From: an uncultured Lachnospiraceae bacterium
Lineage (GTDB): Bacteria > Bacillota > Clostridia > Lachnospirales > Lachnospiraceae
Assembly: GCA_902463835.1 (NCBI GenBank)
Contig: CABQGZ010000077.1
Coordinates: 1 to 10,264 of the forward strand
Length of the DNA stretch: 10,264 bases
Direction of reading: 5' to 3'
Shown piece after piece: positions 1 through 6,305 of this stretch (positions are counted from its first letter, which is position 1; each line of letters begins with the position of its first letter). The notes beneath the pieces are model-generated. The model did no database searches. It saw nothing but the letters and a program-made list of their open reading frames with translations, and was not told the DNA's origin. A program made the position numbers and the translations under genes.

Positions 1-1337
1 CAGCAGAATTTCTGGAAAAAGCTGGAACCCTGGGCAGTGTGCTTGGCCTTGACAATATAAGAAATCTGATGGCGGAGCTTGAAGATGTGCAGGAGAAGCT
101 TTCCATCATTCATGTGGCTGGCACCAATGGTAAGGGGTCTGTGGGCGCCATGCTGGAAATGGTGCTGCGGACAGCGGGATATTGCACGGGAAGATACAGC
201 TCACCGGCAGTCTTTTGTTCCGGGGAGAAGTATCAGGTGAATGGGATTTCTATCGAAACGATGGAATTTGACTGCGTGATCGCAGAGATTGCCGATGCCT
301 GCGGGCGGATGGCAGCGAAGGGGCTGGCACATCCCACACTTTTTGAGATTGAGACAGCAGCTGCGTTTCTGTGGTTTTACCGAAAGAACTGTCAGGTTGT
401 CATAATGGAGACCGGCCTTGGAGGCATTCTGGATGCTACAAATATAATAAGGAAACCTTTGTGCAGCGTCATTACCTCCATCAGCATGGATCACATGGCA
501 TTTCTGGGAGATACGCTGACAGAGATCGCAAAGGCCAAGGCGGGGATCATCAAGGAGGGCTGTCCTGTGGTCAGCGCAAGGCAGGAGCCGGAGGTTTGTG
601 AGGTGCTGCGAAGAGAGTGTGCTCGGAAGCATACGGCCCTGTATGTCTCTGATGGGGAAATTTCCAACGTCCGGTATGAAACGTGCGCCGACGGGGAAGG
701 TGTTTACGCTCGGCATGAGGAGTGCGGCTCTGGGCAGCCAGAACGGCTTGTCTTTTCCTGGCGGGAATTCCGGGAGGTGGCGCTCTCACTGCTGGGCGTC
801 TATCAGCCGGACAATGCTGTCTGTGTCATCGAGACCGTCCAATGTCTAAAACGCTGCGGCTTTGTTATCAGTGAGGAAATGCTGCGCCGCGGGCTTGCCA
901 ATACCCTCTGGCCCGGCCGTTTTGAGATTATAAAGAGAGAGCCTTTGGTGGTCATCGACGGAGCGCACAACCGGGATGCGGCGAAAAAATTAAGAAAAAC
1001 TCTGGAAATGGGTTTTACAAATCGGAAAATAATATATATAATAGGAGTGCTGGCAGATAAGGAGCACGAAAAGATGCTTGCCTGTATGCTGCCGCTGGCC
1101 TGGAAGGTGTATACGGTCACGCCGGATCATCCAAGGGCATTGTCGGGAGAGACACTATGCAAGGAGGCGGAAAAGTATCATGGGCAGGCAGCGTATTGTT
1201 CCACCATCCGGGAGGCACTGGAGCGGGCACTGGGCGATGATGGAGATATGATACTGGCCTTTGGCTCACTTTCTTATCTGGGAGCAGTAAAGGAAGCGCT
1301 GAGAAGCATATACTGGCGAAAACAGCAGGATAGATGA
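1..1337 (+). CDS. folC: Folylpolyglutamate synthase / dihydrofolate synthase, 5' end outside window
   Basis: Mur-ligase-family enzyme that adds glutamate to dihydropteroate or tetrahydrofolate with ATP, in the cytoplasm. The reading frame is open from base 3 through a GTG at 39. Residues before that GTG (AEFLEKAGTLGSV) match the usual FolC N-terminal helix, so 39 is not the true start and the gene begins upstream of the window. Visible motifs, numbered from the GTG: P-loop GTNGKGS at residues 28-34 (bases 120-140), the METGLGGILDATN stretch near 123-135, SMDHMAFLGDT at 149-159, the expected carbamylated lysine K167 in KAGIIK, and the C-terminal-domain DGAHN at 307-311, followed near the end by FGSLSYLG. 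It leads the folate block; folE starts 39 bases after its stop. Whether it performs both the DHF- and THF-glutamating reactions cannot be read from sequence. Confidence 0.95.
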   Translation, partial: AEFLEKAGTLGSVLGLDNIRNLMAELEDVQEKLSIIHVAGTNGKGSVGAMLEMVLRTAGYCTGRYSSPAVFCSGEKYQVNGISIETMEFDCVIAEIADACGRMAAKGLAHPTLFEIETAAAFLWFYRKNCQVVIMETGLGGILDATNIIRKPLCSVITSISMDHMAFLGDTLTEIAKAKAGIIKEGCPVVSARQEPEVCEVLRRECARKHTALYVSDGEISNVRYETCADGEGVYARHEECGSGQPERLVFSWREFREVALSLLGVYQPDNAVCVIETVQCLKRCGFVISEEMLRRGLANTLWPGRFEIIKREPLVVIDGAHNRDAAKKLRKTLEMGFTNRKIIYIIGVLADKEHEKMLACMLPLAWKVYTVTPDHPRALSGETLCKEAEKYHGQAAYCSTIREALERALGDDGDMILAFGSLSYLGAVKEALRSIYWRKQQDR

Positions 1338-1376
1338 AAAGATAAATACAGCAATGTAGAAAAGAGATGGCAGAAG

Positions 1377-1937
1377 ATGATTGATAAGAAGAAGGTGGAG
1401 GAAGCGGTGAAGCTTCTTCTGGAAGGAATCGGTGAAGATACGAAGCGGGAGGGTTTAAGAGAGACGCCCCAGCGGATTGCCCGGATGTACGAGGAGATCT
1501 ACGGAGGGATGGACGAAGACCCCATGGAGTATTTGCAGAAGACCTTTACGGCCAGAGATAACCATATGGTGCTGGAGAAGGATATTGTATTTTACTCCAC
1601 CTGTGAGCATCATCTGATGCCATTTTATGGAAAAGCTCACGTGGCTTACATCCCGAATGGCAAGGTGGTGGGGTTGAGCAAGCTGGCCAGAACCGTGGAG
1701 GTATTTGCCAGGAGACCCCAGCTTCAGGAACAGTTGACGGCTCAGATCGCGGATGCGGTGATGGAATGCTTAAAGCCCCAGGGCGCCATGGTGATGGTGG
1801 AAGCGGAGCACATGTGCATGACAATGCGGGGTGTGAAAAAGCCTGGCAGCAGCACGGTGACGTATGCGGCCCGGGGAGCCTTTGACGAGGATCCCCAGCT
1901 GATGCAGACCTTTTTTGCTATGGTGAAGAAACCATGA
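1377..1937 (+). CDS. folE: GTP cyclohydrolase I, type IA
   Basis: Converts GTP to 7,8-dihydroneopterin triphosphate plus formate, the first committed step of folate synthesis; the family forms a zinc-dependent toroidal decamer. The 186-residue length is normal for a bacterial FolE1. The N-terminal helix has the usual GEDTKREGLRETPQRIARMY stretch. The zinc ligands are C76 and H79 in the CEHH motif and C147 in HMCMTMRG. VGLSKLARTVEVFARRPQ (98-115) and GSSTVTYAARGAF near the C terminus are also typical. The ATG at 1377 is preceded by only a weak purine-rich ribosome site; an ATG at 1367 is out of frame. Its stop overlaps the start of the HD gene (ATGA), indicating translational coupling. Confidence 0.97.
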   Translation: MIDKKKVEEAVKLLLEGIGEDTKREGLRETPQRIARMYEEIYGGMDEDPMEYLQKTFTARDNHMVLEKDIVFYSTCEHHLMPFYGKAHVAYIPNGKVVGLSKLARTVEVFARRPQLQEQLTAQIADAVMECLKPQGAMVMVEAEHMCMTMRGVKKPGSSTVTYAARGAFDEDPQLMQTFFAMVKKP

Positions 1938-2587
1938 AGTATGTAGACCGGCTGTTGACAGAGACAGATTATCTGTCACTGCTGGAACAACTGGAGGAGT
2001 TGGAGCGGGATCGGCCCTTTTGCCGCCATGGCCTGACGCACCTTCTGGATACGGCCAGGATTGCATGGATCCTTGTGCTGGAAAAAAAAGGATCGTGTAT
2101 GCATCCGGGGAACAAAGAGAAGGTTGCGCAGCCGGAGAGGGAGCTGGCAGTGGAGGAAAGAAGCTGTGACGGAGAGGATATTGTCAAGGAAGCCATATAT
2201 CTTGCGGCGCTGCTCCACGACCTGGGGCGGATGCGGGAATATGAGGATGGAACGCCGCATCATATTGCAGGCGCAGCGGAAGCGGAACGTCTGCTTGCCA
2301 GGATCCGTTACCCAGAGGAAAGAGCAGAATGGATCCTGGCGGCGGTGGCAGGCCATCGCCGAGGAGAAGGCGGTGACAGCAAAGGAGCTGGGGCTTGGGA
2401 GCGCGGCACAGAAGCCAGGAATTGGGAGTGCGGCACAGAAGCCGGGGACTGGGAGAACAGCACATCGGCAAGACTGGCGGCACTTCTTCGTTGGGCGGAC
2501 AAAAAATCCAGGAATTGCTTTTTCTGCAGAGCTCGGATGGACTGCAATTGGAAGGAAGAAGAGAGAAACGAAAGTATCACGTTATAG
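1934..2587 (+). CDS. HD-domain metal-dependent phosphohydrolase in folate cluster
   Basis: A 217-residue HD-superfamily protein, probably a metal-dependent phosphohydrolase. Visible parts: an early histidine cluster (RHGLTH, H32 and H36), the defining HD pair in LLHDLGR (H95, D96), HHIAGAAEAERLL (109 onward), AGHRRG (H141), and ADKKSR (188-193) followed by three cysteines at 195, 198 and 204 and CNW. ADK-SR plus cysteines is, as far as I recall, usual for HD proteins sitting in clostridial folate operons. It overlaps folE by 4 bases, so it is made with GTP cyclohydrolase. A role on a phosphorylated pterin is plausible but is only inferred. Residues 154-180 are three 9-residue tandem repeats inserted between HR and ADK, and the 51-84 linker also looks long. 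No frameshift is needed to explain the C terminus. Confidence 0.85.
   Translation: MKYVDRLLTETDYLSLLEQLEELERDRPFCRHGLTHLLDTARIAWILVLEKKGSCMHPGNKEKVAQPERELAVEERSCDGEDIVKEAIYLAALLHDLGRMREYEDGTPHHIAGAAEAERLLARIRYPEERAEWILAAVAGHRRGEGGDSKGAGAWERGTEARNWECGTEAGDWENSTSARLAALLRWADKKSRNCFFCRARMDCNWKEEERNESITL
2393..2473 (+). repeat. In-frame 27-bp tandem repeat, three copies, in HD gene
   Basis: Three contiguous 27-bp units at 2393, 2420 and 2447 encode AWERGTEAR, NWECGTEAG and DWENSTSAR. Units one and two are nearly identical at DNA level (both contain GCGGCACAGAAGCC or TGCGGCACAGAAGCC); the third has diverged. The period is a multiple of three, so the frame is kept. It falls between the HR and ADK motifs of the HD domain, where a short surface loop is expected. 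Confidence 0.85.
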
Positions 2588-2672
2588 AATAACAATTTAT
2601 AAATAGTCAGCAGAACGGGCGAATGGAACAAGCCCAAGGTGCTGCGATTCAAAGATAGAGGGAGACAGAAGC
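2588..2672. other. 85-base spacer between HD gene and folP
   Basis: The longest gap inside the folate block. It holds a small AT-rich dyad, GTTAT-AGA-ATAAC at about 2580-2592 overlapping the HD stop, and a 4-bp GGGC/GCCC pairing further on. Neither is followed by a T-run, so no terminator is called. The ribosome site of folP, AGAGGGAG, lies at 2657-2664. I see no convincing promoter. Confidence 0.5.
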
Positions 2673-3485
2673 ATGAGAATCGGAAACAGAGAATTTGACA
2701 CAGCACACCACACGTATGTGATGGGCATCCTGAATGTGACGCCGGACTCCTTCTCGGATGGCGGAAGATACAACACCATGGATCAGGCGCTGTACCATGC
2801 GAAAAAGATGGTGGAGGAGGGAGCGGATATCCTGGATGTGGGCGGCGAGTCCACCAGACCGGGTCATGAACAGATTACAGAGGCGGAGGAAATTCAGCGC
2901 ACCGCGCCGGTTCTGGAACGGCTGAAGGCGGAGTTTGACGTACCCATATCCATTGACACCTACAAGACTTCGGTGGCCCGGGAAGCGCTGAAGGCGGGAG
3001 CGGATCTGGTCAACGACATCTGGGGCCTGAAGTATGATGATGGAATGGCCGGTTTGATCGCAGAGAGCGGCGCCGCCTGTTGTCTGATGCACAACCGCAG
3101 GGAACCGGTGTATGACAATCTGATGGCGGAATTGAAGACGGATCTTAGGGAGTCTCTTGGGCTGGCGGAACAGGCGGGAATCCCACAGAGCAGGATTATC
3201 CTGGATCCAGGCATTGGATTCGGCAAGACGTATCCCCATAATCTGGAGGTTATGGACAAGCTGGAGGAACTTCAGGAGCTGGGGCTGCCCGTACTCCTTG
3301 GCACCTCAAGAAAGTCTATGATCGGGCTTGCGCTTGAGCTTCCGGTGGAGGAACGGCTGGAGGGAACCCTTGTCACCACGGTGTACGGTGTGACAAAGGG
3401 CTGCGCTTTTGTGCGGGTACACGACGTGAAAGAGAATGTGAGAGCAATCAAGATGGCCGAGGCCATCCGGGACGGCTGGCGATAA
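2673..3485 (+). CDS. folP: Dihydropteroate synthase
   Basis: Condenses p-aminobenzoate with 6-hydroxymethyl-7,8-dihydropterin diphosphate to give 7,8-dihydropteroate; this is the sulfonamide target, a cytoplasmic TIM barrel. All family landmarks are present in order: MGILNVTPDSFSDGG (17-31, with N21 and the loop 1 aspartate), DVGGESTRPG (55-64, loop 2), SIDTYK (93-98), VNDIWG (113-118), LDPGIGFGK (177-185), GTSRKSMIG (210-218, with the pABA/sulfa-contacting serine and lysine) and VRVHDV (247-252). At 270 residues it is full length. The ATG at 2673 has an AGAGGGAG ribosome site 8 bases upstream. folB/folK follows only 14 bases after its stop. Nothing in the loop motifs suggests a Sul-type resistance insertion. 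Confidence 0.97.
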   Translation: MRIGNREFDTAHHTYVMGILNVTPDSFSDGGRYNTMDQALYHAKKMVEEGADILDVGGESTRPGHEQITEAEEIQRTAPVLERLKAEFDVPISIDTYKTSVAREALKAGADLVNDIWGLKYDDGMAGLIAESGAACCLMHNRREPVYDNLMAELKTDLRESLGLAEQAGIPQSRIILDPGIGFGKTYPHNLEVMDKLEELQELGLPVLLGTSRKSMIGLALELPVEERLEGTLVTTVYGVTKGCAFVRVHDVKENVRAIKMAEAIRDGWR

Positions 3486-3499
3486 GAGGTAAAGAGAGA

Positions 3500-4312
3500 A
3501 TGGATACCATACAGATTAAGCATTTAGAAGTATTCGGGAATCATGGCGTATTTCCGGAGGAGACAAAATTAGGGCAGAAATTCCTGGTGAACGCAGTGCT
3601 CTACACAGAGACGAGGGAGGCGGGAATGACAGACGACCTGACAAAGTCTATCCATTACGGAGAGATCTGTCATGAGATCACCCGGTTCATGCAGGAGCAT
3701 ACTTATCTGCTCATCGAAGCGGCGGCGGAGCGTCTGGCGGAGCATCTGCTTCTTCATACGCCGCGCCTTGCGAAGCTTGAGGTTGAGATCCAAAAGCCCT
3801 GGGCGCCCATCGGTCTGCCACTGGAGTCCGTCTCCGTAAAAATCACCCGTGAATGGCATCAGGCTTACCTTGCTCTGGGGTCCAATATGGGGGATAAGCA
3901 GGCATACCTGACTGGCGCGGTGGAAAAATTGGGGCAGGTGCCTGGAATCCAGGTGAAGCAGGTGTCCGACTTCATCGAGACGGAGCCCTACGGCGGTGTG
4001 GAGCAGGATTCCTTTTTAAATGGCTGTATGGAGGTGGAAACCATACTTTCTCCCAGTGAGCTGCTTCGGGAGATGAACCGCATTGAGGCGGAAGCTGGCA
4101 GAGAGCGCAAGATTCACTGGGGCCCCCGCACATTGGATCTGGATATGATATTCTATGACAATCTCGTGACGGAGGATCCTGTGCTGCTTCTTCCCCATCC
4201 CGATATGCAGAATCGTGATTTCGTGCTGAGGCCTCTGGCCCAGCTGTGTCCTTACAAGCGCCATCCGGTGACTGGAAAAACGATTCTGGAGATGCAGAAG
4301 GACTGCCAGTAA
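3500..4312 (+). CDS. folK: Fused dihydroneopterin aldolase / HPPK (FolB-FolK)
   Basis: A bifunctional 270-residue enzyme for two consecutive pterin steps. The N-terminal half (about 1-118) is dihydroneopterin aldolase: FGNHGVFPEE, with an expected active-site glutamate near E21, HYGE with Y53, LIEAAAERLA with E73, and QKPWAP with K99. The C-terminal half (about 122-270) is 6-hydroxymethyl-dihydropterin pyrophosphokinase: YLALGSNMGDK (123-133), GPRTLDLDM (208-216) with R210 and the metal-binding D213 and D215, and LPHPDMQNRDFVLRPL (231-246). The fusion joins FolB product release to FolK pyrophosphorylation, and FolP, which uses the FolK product, lies immediately upstream. The ATG at 3500 has an AGAGG/AAAGAGAG purine tract in front. 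Such FolB-FolK fusions are common in Firmicutes. A combined folB/folK label would also be correct. Confidence 0.96.
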   Translation: MDTIQIKHLEVFGNHGVFPEETKLGQKFLVNAVLYTETREAGMTDDLTKSIHYGEICHEITRFMQEHTYLLIEAAAERLAEHLLLHTPRLAKLEVEIQKPWAPIGLPLESVSVKITREWHQAYLALGSNMGDKQAYLTGAVEKLGQVPGIQVKQVSDFIETEPYGGVEQDSFLNGCMEVETILSPSELLREMNRIEAEAGRERKIHWGPRTLDLDMIFYDNLVTEDPVLLLPHPDMQNRDFVLRPLAQLCPYKRHPVTGKTILEMQKDCQ

Positions 4313-4342
4313 TGAAAAGAACTATCGGGAGAGAGGACAGAC

Positions 4343-6235
4343 ATGGAGATAAGATCATATTTTCAATCGCATCAGCTTTTGACGGACGGAGCCATGGGCA
4401 CCTATTACGGCGAAAAATATCAGAAGGCAGGAAGAAGTCCTGAGCTTGTGAATTTGCGGCACCCGGAGCGCATCGTTGAGATTCATAAGGAATATCTGGA
4501 GGCCGGAGCCAGACTTTTGCGCACCAACAGCTTTTCCTCCAATCTTGCCACCCTGTTCGGCGGACAGACGGAGGGGGAGCTTACCAGGGAGGAAAAGCTG
4601 CAGTACCTGTCAGAAAATGTGGCGGCGTCCTACCGGAATGCATACAGAGCTGCGGAGGAAGCGGGGAGAACCGTATTTGGCGGTGCAAAACTCGGGCAGA
4701 AACCGGGGACAGACAGCCAGATAGCAATGGATCAGATGGTATTTCTGGCCGGCGACATCGGTCCCATTCCCGAATCGGGAAACCAGGAGCCGGAGGAGCT
4801 TCTGGAGGAGTATATCACGATCGCGGATGCGCTGCTTGGGGAAGGTGCACAGATCATCTGGTTTGAGACCTTTTCGGATTATCAGTATATCCTTCCGGTG
4901 GCGGAGTATATCAAAAAGAAGAAGGATGTGTACATCCACGCCAGCTTCTGTCTGAACAAATTCGGCTACACCCGCTCCGGGATCAGCGCGGGACGGATCC
5001 TGACCACGGCTGCGGAGAGCGGCTGTCTGGACGGCGTCGGCTTCAACTGCGGTATCGGCTCCACGCACATGTATCAGATCTTAAAAAATCTTGACCTTGG
5101 GGAGCTGGCGATCTCTGTGGTGCCCAATTCCGGTTATCCTGACATTATCAAGGACAGAACGGGATATCAGGAGAACACATCGTATTTCTGTGAAAATATG
5201 AAAGAGATTGCGTCTCTTGGCGTCAACCTGCTGGGAGGCTGCTGCGGTACCACACCGGCTTATATCCGGGGGCTTTGTGAAACAATTCGGCCGCAGAGCG
5301 TTACAAGGAAGAATCATGTATCTCTCCAGCCCGGGGAACCTTCCGTAAAAAAGGAAAACAACGCATTCTACAAAAGGCTTATGGAACCGGGAAAGACTGT
5401 GGTGGTGGAGCTGGATCCGCCCCATGACGGGAATTGTGAAAAGATCATCCAGGCGTCTCTGCTGTTAAAGGATGTGGGGGTGGATATGATCACTTTTTCC
5501 GATTGTCCCATGGGGAAGCTGCGGGCAGACTCCCTCATGACAGGTGCAAAGATACAGCGGGAGATCGAACTGCCTGTCATGCCCCATGTCACATGCCGGG
5601 ACAGAAACCGACTGGGGATGGGATCCGCGTTTTTCGGGGCCCATATGAACGGAATTCGGAATATGCTGCTGATCACCGGGGATCCGGTACCGGGAGGGGA
5701 CAGAAGCGGGATCAAGCCGGTGTTTGATTTTAATTCCATCAAGCTGATGGAGTATGCAAAGCAGATGAATCAGGAATACTTCAGGGAAGAACCCATCGTA
5801 TATGGAGGCGCCCTCAACTACGGCCGGGCCAATCTTGAGAAAGAGATCGAGCGGATGAAGCGAAAGTGTGAGGCCGGGGCAGATTATTTTCTGACACAGC
5901 CCATTTACAGCAGCAGGGATGTAGAGCGGATCGCATACATTAAGGAACATGTAGACACGAAGATTCTGTGCGGCATCATGCCTCTGGTCAGCTACCGCAA
6001 TGCCAGCTTTATGAAGAATGAGGTATTCGGTATCCATGTGCCAGAGGAGATTGTAGCCAGATACCGGAAGGACATGAGCCGGGAGGAAGGGGAGGCAGTG
6101 GGCATTGACATTGCCTTTGACATTGCCGGGGAGCTTTCCGATGTGGCGGACGGATATTATTTCATGGTTCCTTTTAACCGGGCATCCATGATCTGTGGGA
6201 TTATCCGAAAAATGAAAGACAGGTACCTGATATAG
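4343..6235 (+). CDS. Bifunctional homocysteine S-methyltransferase / 5,10-methylene-THF reductase (YitJ type)
   Basis: A 630-residue fusion. Residues about 1-315 form a zinc-dependent homocysteine S-methyltransferase barrel: LLTDGAMGTYYGEKY near the N terminus, GFNCGIGS with zinc ligand C236, and GGCCGTTP with C300 and C301. After a charged linker (about 320-345), residues 346-630 form a MetF-like flavoprotein barrel: VVVELDPPH with E356 (equivalent to the proton-donor glutamate), the LLITGD segment with D447, FLTQP with Q519, and CGIMPL. The predicted product is 5-methyl-THF; the N-terminal half may methylate homocysteine directly. The closest described relative I know is Bacillus subtilis YitJ. 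It starts 30 bases after folB/K with a GAGAGG ribosome site and is followed by metH, which would use its product. The methyl donor of the N-terminal domain is not visible from sequence. Confidence 0.92.
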   Translation: MEIRSYFQSHQLLTDGAMGTYYGEKYQKAGRSPELVNLRHPERIVEIHKEYLEAGARLLRTNSFSSNLATLFGGQTEGELTREEKLQYLSENVAASYRNAYRAAEEAGRTVFGGAKLGQKPGTDSQIAMDQMVFLAGDIGPIPESGNQEPEELLEEYITIADALLGEGAQIIWFETFSDYQYILPVAEYIKKKKDVYIHASFCLNKFGYTRSGISAGRILTTAAESGCLDGVGFNCGIGSTHMYQILKNLDLGELAISVVPNSGYPDIIKDRTGYQENTSYFCENMKEIASLGVNLLGGCCGTTPAYIRGLCETIRPQSVTRKNHVSLQPGEPSVKKENNAFYKRLMEPGKTVVVELDPPHDGNCEKIIQASLLLKDVGVDMITFSDCPMGKLRADSLMTGAKIQREIELPVMPHVTCRDRNRLGMGSAFFGAHMNGIRNMLLITGDPVPGGDRSGIKPVFDFNSIKLMEYAKQMNQEYFREEPIVYGGALNYGRANLEKEIERMKRKCEAGADYFLTQPIYSSRDVERIAYIKEHVDTKILCGIMPLVSYRNASFMKNEVFGIHVPEEIVARYRKDMSREEGEAVGIDIAFDIAGELSDVADGYYFMVPFNRASMICGIIRKMKDRYLI

Positions 6236-6305
6236 AAGCGCAGTATCAGATATAGTAGGGCAGAGAGACACAGGAAAGCAAGAAAGAAATGCGAGGATAG
6301 AAGAA

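Noticed and set aside
2061..2606. Overlapping plus-strand frame suggesting a frameshift in the HD gene
   Set aside because: The 1934-2587 frame carries every HD motif, the ADKKSR segment and the terminal cysteines without interruption, so no frameshift is needed.
6236..6305. Possible cobalamin or SAM riboswitch before metH
   Set aside because: Only 70 bases and one 6-bp dyad with no T-run; too short for either riboswitch class.
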